Assembly (NCBI GenBank): GCA_944367565.1
Contig: CALVWR010000001.1
Span: forward strand, 62,001 to 126,000
Origin: an uncultured Clostridia bacterium
GTDB lineage: Bacteria > Bacillota > Clostridia > Christensenellales > Borkfalkiaceae
Length of the DNA: 64,000 nt
Reading direction: 5' to 3'
Below the pieces are notes generated by a model that was not told where the DNA came from, did no database searches, and saw nothing but the letters and a program-made list of their open reading frames with translations. Made by a program: the position numbers and the translations under genes. Of the stretch, positions 36,612 through 45,645 are shown piece by piece (positions within the stretch are counted from its first letter, which is position 1; every line of letters begins with the position of its first letter).

Positions 36612-37501
36612 AACAGCCGATTCTCCAAAACCTGATCGGCGGAAAAATTTTCAATCTGCAGATAATATTCCGCACAGTCCACCAGCGCCTGCATCGGCAC
36701 GAGTCCGACCACTTCGCTCCCGATCACGTTTACGCCGTAACGCTTCGCTTCAATTTTGATCGCTTCAAACACGCGGTAGATCGCCGTCTTCGTAAAATCC
36801 GTCAGATTCATCGATACCTGCACGATCCCGCGGTCTTCCAGCTTCACGGGCATCGCCTTGCAATAGCGGAAACCGCCGTTGATATAACGCACCGTTTTCA
36901 CGATGTTCTTCGCGATCTCCTCGTTGTCCGTGGCGAGATTGACGTTGAACGCCACGAGAGGCGGCCGCGCGCCGATCGCCGTCACGCCGCCCGTCGGATG
37001 AATCGTATCCGGTCCGAAATCGGGTTTCCAAAGCGGGTCCTTCATCTTCTCCGCCATGCCCTCAAACTGCCCTTTCCTTATATCCGCCAGATTGACGCGG
37101 TGCGGCGCGCTTGCCGACTGCTCGTACAGAAAAAACGGCTGCCCGTATTTCTCGCTCGCTTCCTTCGCGACCGCTTTCGCCGCCGCATCCGCGTCCTCGA
37201 CGGTCGCATTCTTCACGGGGATAAACGGAATCACGTCCACAGCGCCCATACGGGGATGCTGTCCTTGGTGCTTGGTCATGTCGATGAGTTCCAGCGCTTT
37301 CCCGACGGACTCCGTCACCGCCGCTTTTAACGGTTCGATCTCCCCGATCACGGTAACAACCGTGCGGTTATGATCCTTGTCCGAAGAATAATCCAGCAGT
37401 TTCACGCCCTCTTTCCCGCGAAAACAATCCACGATCTTCTCCACCTTGCTCAAATCCCTGCCCTCGCTGTAATTGGGCACGCATTCCAGCAGCTTAACCA
37501 T
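36608..37501 (-). CDS. ftcD: Glutamate formimidoyltransferase
   Basis: A 297-residue enzyme that moves the formimino group of N-formimino-L-glutamate to tetrahydrofolate, giving glutamate. The start MVKLLECVPNYSEGRD is the family signature. 'QGQHPRMGAVDVIPFIPV' carries the conserved His-Pro-Arg-Met-Gly segment, and 'GGVTAIGARPPLVAFNVNL' follows. The length matches single-domain bacterial forms. It overlaps hutI by eight bases and fchA by four. Together with fchA it shows that this organism uses the folate-linked branch of histidine degradation rather than direct hydrolysis of formiminoglutamate. Confidence 0.95.
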   Translation of the reverse strand: MVKLLECVPNYSEGRDLSKVEKIVDCFRGKEGVKLLDYSSDKDHNRTVVTVIGEIEPLKAAVTESVGKALELIDMTKHQGQHPRMGAVDVIPFIPVKNATVEDADAAAKAVAKEASEKYGQPFFLYEQSASAPHRVNLADIRKGQFEGMAEKMKDPLWKPDFGPDTIHPTGGVTAIGARPPLVAFNVNLATDNEEIAKNIVKTVRYINGGFRYCKAMPVKLEDRGIVQVSMNLTDFTKTAIYRVFEAIKIEAKRYGVNVIGSEVVGLVPMQALVDCAEYYLQIENFSADQVLENRLL

Positions 37502-38723
37502 ATACCCTCTCTCCTTTTTTGAAAACGGTCTTTACCTGATTCATCCCCGTCATATACGGAAGAAATTCCTTCCGTTCACAGGAAAAAATCACAAAATCCG
37601 CCTGTTTTCCCGCTTCGATGCTTCCGACGCGATTCTCCCTTCCGCACGCCGCCGCTCCGTTGATCGTCAGCGCGCTGATCGCTTCCTCCACGCTCATCTT
37701 CATATAAATACAGCATAACGCGATCAGCAGCGGTATCGAATACGTACTGCAGCTGCCCGGGTTGAAATCGCTCGCCGCTGCCACCGCGGCGCCCGCGTCG
37801 ATCAGTTCCCGCGCGGGAGCGTATTCCTCCCCCAGACAAAACGCCGTCAGCGGCAGAATCGTGGCGACGGTCTCCGAATCCGCCAACGCCCCGATGTCTT
37901 CTTTTCTGATTTTCAGCAGATGATCGGCGGATGCCGCCCCCAGCCTTGCGGCAAGTCCCGCTCCGCCGAGCGGCGCCATCTCGTCCGCGTGCACTTTTAA
38001 TTTCAATCCGAGTTCTTTTGCTCTGCGCAGATACCTTTCGCTCTGCTCCAAAGAAAATACGCCTTTTTCGCAGAAAATATCGGCAAATTCCGCCAGATTT
38101 TCCGCCGCGATCGCAGGCAGGATGTTTTCCGTACATTCCGCGATATACCGATCCGCTTCACCGCCCTCCGGAACCGCGTGCGCGCCCATGTAAGTGGCGA
38201 CGATCTCCACCGGCTGTCTTTCGCCCAGCTTCCCGACGGCTCTGAGTTGCTTCCGCTCCGTTTCAAAATCGAGTCCGTACCCGCTTTTGATCTCCGCCGT
38301 CGTCACGCCGTAAGACAGCATCCGCGCGAGGTGTTTTTCCGCCGCCGCAATCAGTTGCTCTTCCGTCGCAGAACGCGTCGCCCGCACCGTGGACACGATC
38401 CCGCCGCCGCTTCTCATGATTGTCATATACGATTCGCCCCTCAGTCGCATGGCGAATTCATCCGCTCTGTTCCCGCCGAATACGGTATGCGTGTGACTGT
38501 CCACAAAACCCGGCGTCACCAGCCTCCCGCCGCAGGAAATTCTCTCCTCCCCGCGGTACGTCCGTTCCAGCTCTTCCGCTTTCCCGACGCGCTCGATTAC
38601 GCCGTCCGCCACAAAAAACGCCCCGTCTTCGATCGCGCCGACGTCCCGCATCGCTTTGCCGCGCTTCTTCCCCCCGGCGCACGTCACAAGTTCCCCGATT
38701 TCCGTCACGAGGTACCGTTTCAT
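37494..38723 (-). CDS. hutI: Imidazolonepropionase
   Basis: A 409-residue amidohydrolase that opens 4-imidazolone-5-propanoate to N-formimino-L-glutamate. Metal-binding His residues are in GFVDSHTHTVFGG, another in HADEMAPLGGAGLAARLGAAS, and the late Asp in ASDFNPGSC. These match HutI closely in order and spacing. Its start overlaps the hutU stop as ATGA (38720-38723), and its end overlaps ftcD by eight bases. It is cytoplasmic. Confidence 0.95.
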   Translation of the reverse strand: MKRYLVTEIGELVTCAGGKKRGKAMRDVGAIEDGAFFVADGVIERVGKAEELERTYRGEERISCGGRLVTPGFVDSHTHTVFGGNRADEFAMRLRGESYMTIMRSGGGIVSTVRATRSATEEQLIAAAEKHLARMLSYGVTTAEIKSGYGLDFETERKQLRAVGKLGERQPVEIVATYMGAHAVPEGGEADRYIAECTENILPAIAAENLAEFADIFCEKGVFSLEQSERYLRRAKELGLKLKVHADEMAPLGGAGLAARLGAASADHLLKIRKEDIGALADSETVATILPLTAFCLGEEYAPARELIDAGAAVAAASDFNPGSCSTYSIPLLIALCCIYMKMSVEEAISALTINGAAACGRENRVGSIEAGKQADFVIFSCERKEFLPYMTGMNQVKTVFKKGERVYG

Positions 38724-40714
38724 CGCATCACCTTCTCCACGAGTTCGTCGCTCGCAACGACGGGAATCGTGATGCAGTCCGTCGTCTTTTCATTGTATTC
38801 CTTCGCCACTTCCATCGCGTGCCCGTTCCGCGCCCAACTCCGACGCGCTACGCCCGCCATGGTATCCCATACCACCGCTTTCTTTATGATCTCGTCCACC
38901 CGCGCACTGCCGTCCAGCACCAGCCCGAATCCGCCGTTGATCGCTTTCCCGATCCCGACGCCTCCGCCGTTATGCAACGCGACGAGGCTCATGCCCCGCG
39001 CCGCATTCCCCGCAAAACACTGCACCGCCATGTCTGCCGTTATATTGCTTCCGTCATAAATGTTGCTCGTTTCACGGAACGGCGAGTCGGTCCCGCCGGT
39101 GTCGTGATGATCCCGTCCGAGCATCACCGGACCGATCTCTCCCGCGCGGACCATGGCGTTGAACTTCAACGCGATGTCCCGTCTGCCCGTCGCGTCCTGA
39201 TACAGAATCCGACACTTCGTTCCCACGACGAGATTGTTTTTTTCCGCGTCCCGGATCCAGATATAATTATCTCTGTCCTGCCCCCTGCGATCGGGGTCGA
39301 TGACGCTCATCGCCGCCGCATCGGTCTTACGCAGATCCTCCGCCTTTCCCGACAGACAGCACCAACGGAACGGTCCGTATCCGTAATCGAAGAGCATGGG
39401 TCCCATGATGTCCTCCACATAAGACGGGAAGATGAATCCCTCGCTCGTATCTTTTTTGTTCTTTGCGATCTCCTTTGCGCCCGCATCGAATACCGCTTTC
39501 ATGAAGGAATTGCCGTAATCGAAGAAATACGTTCCCTTTCCGACAAGTTCCCGTATCAGATGAAAATGCTTTATCAGCGAGCGATCCACCAGCTTCCGGA
39601 ACGCGGCGCGGTCTTTTGCCAGCATTTCGGTGCGTTCGTCAAATGTGATTCCCTGCGGACAGTACCCGCCGTCGTACGGAACGTGACAGCTCGTCTGATC
39701 GGATAACAGATCGATACGGATATCGTGTTCCACGGCATATTCGAGCAGATCCACCACGTTCCCGTGATAGGCAATCGATTCGCTCCGTCCCTCTTCGCAC
39801 GCTTTCCGCGCCAACGCAAAGGCTTCCTCCGCGCTGTCCGTAACGCAATGCACCCAGCCCTGCGAACGCCGCGTCTCGATACGCGACGCGTCCACTTCCG
39901 CGACGATCGCCGCGGCGTGCGCGATCTCCGCCGCCTTCGGCTGCGCGCCGCTCATGCCGCCGAGCCCGGACGTCACGAACAGTTTGCCCCGTAAATCTCC
40001 GTCCTGCGGAATCCCGAGGGCCTTTCTCCCCGCATTCAGCAACGTATTGAACGTTCCGTGCACGATGCCCTGCGGTCCGATATACATCCAGCCGCCCGCG
40101 GTCATCTGACCGTAACTCGAAACGCCCATCGCCACCGCTTTCGCCCAGTTTTCGGGATCGTCGAACATCCCGATCATCAGCCCGTTCGTGATGACGACCC
40201 GCGGCGACGTCTTATGCGACGCAAACAGTCCCGCCGGATGTCCGCTCGCCATCACGAGCGTCTGTTCGTCGGTCAGTTCTTCAAGATATCTGCAGATAAG
40301 CCGGTATTGCATCCAGTTCTGACAGACCTGTCCCGTTTCCCCGTACGTCACCAGTTCGTACGGATATAGCGCCACGTCGAAATCGAGGTTATTGTCGATC
40401 ATCACGCGAAAAGCCTTTCCTTCCACGCATTTTCCCCGATAGGCGTCGATCGGTTTTCCCCAGATCCTGCCCGCCGGACGGAAACGGTATCCGTAGATCC
40501 GCCCGCGTTCTTCCAGCTCCTTTCGGAATTCCGGCGCGATCTCGGCATGCCATTCCTCGGGAATATAGCGAAGCGCGTTTTTCAATGCGAGCCGTTTCTG
40601 CGCTTCGCTCAGTTCCGCCGTGCGCCGCGGCGCACGGCGGATATTTTTTTCAAAAACGGGCATCTTCGGCAGCTTGCCGTTATCTCCCATTACCGCTTTC
40701 AGATCGATGTTCAT
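38720..40714 (-). CDS. hutU: Urocanate hydratase
   Basis: A 664-residue enzyme that adds water to urocanate to give imidazolonepropionate, using tightly bound NAD as electrophile. Recognisable parts are 'GQMTAGGWMYIGPQGIVHGT', 'GLGGMSGAQPKAAEIA' (NAD-binding glycine region), and the catalytic-loop stretch 'GPFRWCCLSGKAEDL'. It is longer than the ~555-residue HutU of many proteobacteria, mainly in an N-terminal extension and internal segments, as in other Clostridia and Bacteroidetes. It starts one base after the hutH stop and ends in an ATGA overlap with hutI. Confidence 0.94.
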   Translation of the reverse strand: MNIDLKAVMGDNGKLPKMPVFEKNIRRAPRRTAELSEAQKRLALKNALRYIPEEWHAEIAPEFRKELEERGRIYGYRFRPAGRIWGKPIDAYRGKCVEGKAFRVMIDNNLDFDVALYPYELVTYGETGQVCQNWMQYRLICRYLEELTDEQTLVMASGHPAGLFASHKTSPRVVITNGLMIGMFDDPENWAKAVAMGVSSYGQMTAGGWMYIGPQGIVHGTFNTLLNAGRKALGIPQDGDLRGKLFVTSGLGGMSGAQPKAAEIAHAAAIVAEVDASRIETRRSQGWVHCVTDSAEEAFALARKACEEGRSESIAYHGNVVDLLEYAVEHDIRIDLLSDQTSCHVPYDGGYCPQGITFDERTEMLAKDRAAFRKLVDRSLIKHFHLIRELVGKGTYFFDYGNSFMKAVFDAGAKEIAKNKKDTSEGFIFPSYVEDIMGPMLFDYGYGPFRWCCLSGKAEDLRKTDAAAMSVIDPDRRGQDRDNYIWIRDAEKNNLVVGTKCRILYQDATGRRDIALKFNAMVRAGEIGPVMLGRDHHDTGGTDSPFRETSNIYDGSNITADMAVQCFAGNAARGMSLVALHNGGGVGIGKAINGGFGLVLDGSARVDEIIKKAVVWDTMAGVARRSWARNGHAMEVAKEYNEKTTDCITIPVVASDELVEKVMR

Positions 40715-40715
40715 C

Positions 40716-42242
40716 TCAAAACTCCATTTTCCCCGCGGCGTTTTCCACCGCCTCCACGAGCGAACCGTTTACGATCAGCTCTTCCGAAAGATTGATATCC
40801 CCGTACAGCGGACGGTCTTCCGTCAGATACGGCACGACGTTTCTCACGCAATCGTACGCCGCCTGCGTTCCCACGCCGAGTCCCTTGTTGCCCCGAAGAT
40901 CGATCGCCTGACAGGCACACATCAGCTCGATCGCCAGAACACGCCGCACGTTTCCGAGAATCTCCCGCGCTTTGCGCGCCGCGATCGTTCCCATCGAAAC
41001 GTGATCTTCCTGATTCGCACTCGACGGAATGGAATCGACGCTTGCCGGATGCGCCAGCACTTTGTTTTCCGAAACCAATGCCGCCGCCGTATACTGTACG
41101 ATCATGAATCCGCTGTTCACCCCGCCGTGTTCCACCAGAAAAGACGGCAGACCCGAAAGCGAAGAATTGACCATCCGCTCGATCCTCCGTTCCGCAACGT
41201 CCGCGATTTCCGCAAGCGCTATGCCGAGAAAATCAAACGCCAGCGCCACCGGCTGACCGTGGAAATTTCCGCCGGATACCGCTTCCCCACAATCGGAAAA
41301 AATCACGGGATTGTCGGTCACCGAATTGATCTCGATATCCACTTTGCTTTTGACGTAATTGACGGCATCCTTGCTCGCGCCATGTACCTGCGGCGTACAC
41401 CGCAGAGAATAGGCGTCCTGCACGCGGACTTCGCCCTGCCGCGTGACGTTCCTGCTGCCCTGCAAAAGCCGCGAAACGAGGCGCGCCGAATCGATCTGGC
41501 CCTGATGCGGACGGATAAGGTGCATCCGTTCGTCCAGCGCGTCGACGATGCCGTTCTGCGCTTCAAAGCTCATCGCCGCGCAAATATCCGCAACTTTCAA
41601 AAGCGCCAGCGCGTCATAAACCGTAAGCGCGCCGACCGCCGTCATGAACTGCGTACCGTTGATCAGGGCAAGCCCTTCCTTCTGCGTCAGTTCCTGCGTG
41701 GCAATTCCCGCCGCCTTCATCGCATCGGCGCCGGGCAGAATCTTTCCGTTGTATCGCGCTTGTCCCAGCCCCAGAATCGGAAGCACCATATGCGCGAGCG
41801 GCACCAGATCCCCGCTTGCGCCCAAAGATCCCTTTTCCGGAACGACGGGCGTGACGTTTTTATTGAGCATATCGATGAGCGTCTGCACCGTTTCATAACG
41901 GATGCCCGAATATCTGTTTGCAAAATTATTCACGCGAAGAAGCATTGCCGTCCGGACAACTTCGTCGGGAAAATTATCGCCCGCCCCGACCGCATGCGAT
42001 ACGATCAGATTTTTTTGCAGGCTGTTTGTGAATTGTTTTTCGATAAACGTCTCGCTGAACATCCCGAATCCCGTCGTAACGCCGTAAACGACTTTGGAAT
42101 CTCGTACCAGATCGTCCACCACGCGGCGCGAACTTCTGATCCGCTCTTCCGCTTCCGGCGAAAGGGAAACCTTTGCACCCATCCTTGCCACATTGACAAT
42201 CTGTTGCAGCGTTATATCCTTTCCCGTCAGCAAAATCTCCAT
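40716..42242 (-). CDS. hutH: Histidine ammonia-lyase
   Basis: A 508-residue enzyme that eliminates ammonia from L-histidine to form urocanate. The MIO cofactor comes from Ala-Ser-Gly in SLGASGDLVPLAHM. The active-site Tyr lies in the early 'VVYGVTTGFGMFSE', and the tail includes 'NQEDHVSMGTIAARKAREI'. Length and motifs are standard. It is the first gene of the hut operon; GAGGA precedes the ATG, and a promoter with an operator-like palindrome lies about 90 bp upstream. It acts in the cytoplasm. Confidence 0.96.
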   Translation of the reverse strand: MEILLTGKDITLQQIVNVARMGAKVSLSPEAEERIRSSRRVVDDLVRDSKVVYGVTTGFGMFSETFIEKQFTNSLQKNLIVSHAVGAGDNFPDEVVRTAMLLRVNNFANRYSGIRYETVQTLIDMLNKNVTPVVPEKGSLGASGDLVPLAHMVLPILGLGQARYNGKILPGADAMKAAGIATQELTQKEGLALINGTQFMTAVGALTVYDALALLKVADICAAMSFEAQNGIVDALDERMHLIRPHQGQIDSARLVSRLLQGSRNVTRQGEVRVQDAYSLRCTPQVHGASKDAVNYVKSKVDIEINSVTDNPVIFSDCGEAVSGGNFHGQPVALAFDFLGIALAEIADVAERRIERMVNSSLSGLPSFLVEHGGVNSGFMIVQYTAAALVSENKVLAHPASVDSIPSSANQEDHVSMGTIAARKAREILGNVRRVLAIELMCACQAIDLRGNKGLGVGTQAAYDCVRNVVPYLTEDRPLYGDINLSEELIVNGSLVEAVENAAGKMEF

Positions 42243-42293
42243 AATCCGTCCTCTTTTTTCTTTCCGCCGGCGTATCCGCGTCAGCGCAGAATC

Positions 42294-42362
42294 CGTAAAC
42301 TATCGTAAACTATATTTATTATTTTACTATTTGTTATAACATAAAGAATCGCCGCTTGTAAA
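42294..42362 (-). promoter_or_regulatory. hut promoter with palindrome TGTTATAACA and 10-bp tandem repeat
   Basis: On the minus strand TTTACA (42362-42357), a 17-bp spacer and TTATAA (42339-42334) form a promoter for hutH. The -10 lies inside the perfect palindrome TGTTATAACA (42332-42341). About 20 bp downstream, CGTAAACTAT is repeated exactly in tandem (42294-42303 and 42304-42313), a 10-bp phase, in the expected leader. Both are candidate binding sites for a hut regulator, which is not encoded in the window. The rest of the 356-bp gap holds only the terminator below. Confidence 0.55.
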
Positions 42363-42522
42363 CAACGAAAAGGAAAAATATTTACGAAATTTTTCTTTTT
42401 TCCCGATCTTTTGACAAATTTTTTTCCGTTTGATTTTTCGCTTTTCGGCATCTGCACACTTTCACAATTCTGCACATGCCGAAATGAATCCGCTTTTTTT
42501 GCTCCGTTTTCGGCAATTTTTG

Positions 42523-42559
42523 TTATAAAAAAGACGGCAATGCGCCGTCTTTTTTATAA
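42523..42559 (-). terminator. Intrinsic terminator of the aldo/keto reductase gene
   Basis: A 16-bp stem, TTATAAAAAAGACGGC with GCCGTCTTTTTTATAA, and a five-base loop, ending in a T run on the minus strand, 40 bp after the reductase stop codon. Confidence 0.85.
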
Positions 42560-42598
42560 TCATTATTCGTTTATGCGACAAAATTCGACATTCGTCGT

Positions 42599-43639
42599 TT
42601 ATTCGTCGGTTTTTTCTCCCAAACAGATCCTGTCGATCGCCGCAAGTTCTTCTTTTGCAAAAGAGGTATTGAGTTTCAGATTTTCTTCGATCTGTTCGCT
42701 CCGCGACGCGCCGATGATCACGCTCGAAACGACATCTTCCTTCATCACCCATGAAAGCGCCATCTGCGAAAGCGTCTGGCCGCGCTCTTCCGCAATTTCC
42801 TTCAGAGCGCGCACTTTTTTTAAGGTGTCTTCCGTTATCGCGCTTCTTTTTAAGAAACCGCCCTTTCCCGCGCGGCTGTCTTCCGGAATCCCGTTCAGAT
42901 AGCGGTCGGTCAAAATGCCCTGTTCCAAAGGCGAAAAAATCGTCAGCCCTACGCCTTCCTGCTTTGCCGCGGCAAGAAGACCGTCTTTTTCCACCCGACG
43001 ATCGAACATGGAATAACGCACCTGATCCAAGATGATCGGAATACGATATTCCGAAAGAATTTTCACCGCAGCTTCCATATCTTCGCTGAAATAATTCGAT
43101 ATGCCGATATATAAAGCCTTGCCGCTGTCTATGATCCGTTTGAGCGCCATACACGTTTCTTCCAGCGGCGTTTCGCTCGCCGGACGGTGATGGTAAAACA
43201 CGTCCACATAATCCACCCCGATATTTTTCAGACTTCTGTCCAAACTCGCAATCAGGTATTTCCGGCTTCCGTCGTCGCCGTACGGTCCGTCCCATCCGTA
43301 ATATCCCGCTTTCGTCGTGATCACCATCTCGTCCCTGTATGCCGCAAGATCGTTTTTGAGGATTCTGCCGAAATTCTTTTCCGCGCTCCACGGCACGGGT
43401 CCGTAATTGTTCGCAATGTCGAAGAGCGTCACGCCCGCGTCAAACGCCGTGAAGATCATGTCGCGCATATTTTCAAAACAGTCCACCGATCCGAAATTAT
43501 GCCAGAGCCCCAACGATACTTCCGGTATTTTCAGCCCGCTCGTTCCCGCACGACGGTATCGCATCGAAGCGTATCTGTTCCGATTCGGCATATAATTCTT
43601 ATTCTTTTCCGTCATCGTTTTGATCTTTTCCGCATCCAT
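42599..43639 (-). CDS. yghZ: Aldo/keto reductase, YghZ-type L-glyceraldehyde-3-phosphate reductase
   Basis: A 346-residue NADPH-dependent reductase. The N-terminal 'RYRRAGTSGLKIPEVSLGLW', 'FGSVDCFENMRDMIFTAFD' and 'FDIANNYGPVPWSAEKNFG' are very close to YghZ/AKR14. The catalytic Asp and Tyr are in FDIANNYG, Lys in TTKAGY and His in YHHRP. YghZ detoxifies L-glyceraldehyde 3-phosphate and other small aldehydes. The ATG at 43639 is preceded by GAGGG; the open frame continues to 43819 but is basic, low-complexity and lacks a ribosome-binding site. It is a single gene with its own promoter and terminator. Confidence 0.88.
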   Translation of the reverse strand: MDAEKIKTMTEKNKNYMPNRNRYASMRYRRAGTSGLKIPEVSLGLWHNFGSVDCFENMRDMIFTAFDAGVTLFDIANNYGPVPWSAEKNFGRILKNDLAAYRDEMVITTKAGYYGWDGPYGDDGSRKYLIASLDRSLKNIGVDYVDVFYHHRPASETPLEETCMALKRIIDSGKALYIGISNYFSEDMEAAVKILSEYRIPIILDQVRYSMFDRRVEKDGLLAAAKQEGVGLTIFSPLEQGILTDRYLNGIPEDSRAGKGGFLKRSAITEDTLKKVRALKEIAEERGQTLSQMALSWVMKEDVVSSVIIGASRSEQIEENLKLNTSFAKEELAAIDRICLGEKTDE

Positions 43640-43771
43640 AAATTTCCCTCTCTTTTCTTTTTTTCTCCGATGCGATTTTCGCACGAGCACGACACGTTCT
43701 TCCGATCTTTTCCGTTCCGACATGGTCCTGCGCCTGCGTCCGTTTTCCTGCAACATCGCAACCATGCTTGT

Positions 43772-43800
43772 ATTATAAAACATTTCATTCGTTTTGTAAA
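43772..43800 (-). promoter_or_regulatory. Promoter of the aldo/keto reductase gene
   Basis: On the minus strand TTTACA (43800-43795), 17 bp, TATAAT (43777-43772). The predicted start near 43765 gives a leader of about 125 bases before the ATG at 43639. Between this promoter and the divergent one at 43904 I see no other structure except a short ACGGA/TCCGT hairpin. Confidence 0.75.
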
Positions 43801-43903
43801 CCTTTTTTCTTTTTTGCAAATGCGTTTTTCATCCCGAAATCCGTTCGGTTTTTCCGTTTTTTACGGTTTTGCGGTACGGCACGGATCTCCGTAAAAAAAG
43901 ATA

Positions 43904-43932
43904 TTGACAAAATGAAAATCTTCCGTTATAAT
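43904..43932 (+). promoter_or_regulatory. Consensus promoter of the three-gene membrane cassette
   Basis: TTGACA (43904-43909), a 17-bp spacer and TATAAT (43927-43932), both hexamers perfect. The predicted start is near 43939 and the first ATG at 43994, so a constitutive, strong sigma-70-type promoter is expected. Confidence 0.88.
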
Positions 43933-43993
43933 AAAATTAAATTTAGGATACACTTTAATTGAAAACCGTTTCAGCAAAAGGAGAAGATCCGGC

Positions 43994-44434
43994 ATGCAGG
44001 AACTTCAGGATAAATTGAACGAAAAAAACCAATTTTCGCGTTTTCTCATCAGACTCGGCAAAATTTCCTTTAATCTTTCCATCGTATTTTTGCTGTTCTG
44101 TCTTTGCGGGATCATTTCGGGCATAACTACCGGTTTTATTCTGATTTTAGGATTGTTTGCCATTCCTATATCGTTCGGCGTGATTTTCGTTTTGATTCCC
44201 GATTATTGGAACCGGCTGACGTCCGCATCGGGTTTTTTCGCCGGTCTGACAAATTTTTTATTGAAAAACGCGCTTTATTTTGTCGCTTTTTCCATCGTTT
44301 TTTCGATACTCAGCATCATTTTGCTTTCGCTGGACAAATCGGAAAAGCATACGGCGCGGCTTGTGATATCTTCCGTCGTTACGGCGATTGCGCTCTTCGG
44401 TTGCGTCTATCTTCTGATCCGAGGGAATCTCTGA
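43994..44434 (+). CDS. Small four-helix membrane protein of unknown function
   Basis: A 146-residue protein. A polar N-terminus (about 1-22) is followed by roughly four hydrophobic segments near 24-46, 50-68, 86-110 and 120-142. No family was recognised and no charged or catalytic motif stands out, apart from the loop IPDYWNRLTSASG. AAGGAG lies eleven bases before the ATG. It is the first gene of a three-gene unit with a consensus promoter and a strong terminator. One base separates it from the next gene. Confidence 0.72.
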   Translation: MQELQDKLNEKNQFSRFLIRLGKISFNLSIVFLLFCLCGIISGITTGFILILGLFAIPISFGVIFVLIPDYWNRLTSASGFFAGLTNFLLKNALYFVAFSIVFSILSIILLSLDKSEKHTARLVISSVVTAIALFGCVYLLIRGNL

Positions 44435-44435
44435 T

Positions 44436-44951
44436 ATGAAAGAACTTCGTCTTAAATTAACCGGGCTCAATTTTGTATCCAATCCGATCGTCCGCATTGA
44501 CGGAGAGTCGGTCCGTTATAAACGAAACGCTTTCGGATCCTATGAAATTGTCCATCGCTGTGAAAGCGATCTTGCCGAGATTCTGATTTTTTCCCGTCCG
44601 GAACTGAGCAGCAGATTCTGGTGGCTTTACGCGCTGATCTCTTACCTTTTCAGCTTTTTCGGCATTTTTGAACCGCCTTACGGCAGAAAGCAATACGGAA
44701 TGATTCTGAAAACAAACGTCCGGCTTACCGGATCGGACGAATTTAAGATTGCCTTTCATCCACCGGCGGACGGCAAACAGGCGGCAATCGTCAACGGCGA
44801 AGCGGAACACGACGATGCGGAAAACCGTTATTTTATCGATAACAGCGCAAAGAGAAGAAAATCGATTGTGCTTATCCTGAAAATCGTTTCGTGGATCGCG
44901 CTCATCATCGCGGCGATCTATTTTATAAAACAAGGAGTTGATATGGGATGA
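44436..44951 (+). CDS. Membrane protein of unknown function
   Basis: A 171-residue protein with a folded N-terminal part (about 1-58, beta-like 'GLNFVSNPIVRIDGESVRYK'), one hydrophobic hairpin near 62-80, a soluble middle region, and a C-terminal membrane segment near 143-163 ('SIVLILKIVSWIALIIAAIY'). No family was recognised. Its end overlaps the LURP-one-like gene by ATGA (44948-44951), so their products are probably made in equal amounts and may work together at the membrane. Confidence 0.7.
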   Translation: MKELRLKLTGLNFVSNPIVRIDGESVRYKRNAFGSYEIVHRCESDLAEILIFSRPELSSRFWWLYALISYLFSFFGIFEPPYGRKQYGMILKTNVRLTGSDEFKIAFHPPADGKQAAIVNGEAEHDDAENRYFIDNSAKRRKSIVLILKIVSWIALIIAAIYFIKQGVDMG

Positions 44952-45430
44952 AAGTTTACATTAAAAACAAAATTTTTTCGTGGGGCGGCGGTTCTTCCGT
45001 CTTAGACGAAAACAAGAACCCGATTTTTCAGGTTAAAGGCAAAGTTTTCAGCATAACCAGGAAAAAATTTCTCTGCGATGCGGAGGGCAACAGACTGTAT
45101 ACCATCCGCAACAAATGGCTGAATTTTTTCGTGCATAAAGCGTACATTTACGATCGGGAGAAAAACAAGATCGCCACGGTAAAAGATAAGTTTTTTACCG
45201 CCCGCCAGCAATATTTCGTCACGGGATATCCCGAAGAAATCAAAATTGACGGGAAATTCTTTTCTCTTACCGCGCAGATTCTGAGAAACGGCGAACCCGT
45301 CGGCACGATCCGCAGACAGATTACATTCATTGCCGATGCCTTTGAACTGGAAGCCGCCGAAGAAGATCTGCCGTTCCTGATCGCGTTGGTCATCGCAATC
45401 GACAATATCTGCGACAAACGTCGGAAATAA
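44948..45430 (+). CDS. LURP-one-related (YxjI-like) family protein
   Basis: A 160-residue protein of the LOR/tubby-like fold. Tell-tale strands are 'FQVKGKVFSITRKKFLCDAE', 'GNRLYTIRNKWLNFFVHKAYI' (two strands), and 'IKIDGKFFSLTAQILRNGE', ending with a hydrophobic helix 'PFLIALVIAIDNI'. This fold is shared with phospholipid scramblases and plant LURP-one proteins; bacterial members are uncharacterised. Translationally coupled to the membrane gene before it and followed by a terminator. A role at the membrane surface or in lipid handling is inference. Confidence 0.65.
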   Translation: MKVYIKNKIFSWGGGSSVLDENKNPIFQVKGKVFSITRKKFLCDAEGNRLYTIRNKWLNFFVHKAYIYDREKNKIATVKDKFFTARQQYFVTGYPEEIKIDGKFFSLTAQILRNGEPVGTIRRQITFIADAFELEAAEEDLPFLIALVIAIDNICDKRRK

Positions 45431-45436
45431 AGAATC

Positions 45437-45475
45437 AAAATCCGCTCCCCGGTCAATCGGGGAGCGGATTTTTTT
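45437..45475 (+). terminator. Intrinsic terminator of the membrane/LURP-one cassette
   Basis: A 14-bp stem, AAAATCCGCTCCCC with GGGGAGCGGATTTT, an eight-base loop and a run of seven T, starting six bases after the stop codon. The rest of the 215-bp gap to mntP shows nothing else clear. Confidence 0.92.
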
Positions 45476-45645
45476 ATGCGCGGCTTTTTATATGCGGAAC
45501 CTTGCTTCCCGTCAAAGACCACGTCGTCCATTTTCCACGAATCCTTCGCAAACGACAAGCCGCTCCGCTTGCCGACAGAAATCGCAAATAAAAAACGCGG
45601 AAGATTTTCCGCGTTGACAATCGATTTCATCGAAGTTGTAGTTTT

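Noticed and set aside
40620..42308. 562-codon plus-strand open frame over hutH
   Set aside because: Mirror of hutH; composition and lack of start signals show it is not coding.
43640..43819. 60-codon N-terminal extension of the aldo/keto reductase
   Set aside because: The predicted promoter lies within it, it is basic low-complexity sequence, and GAGGG supports the downstream ATG.
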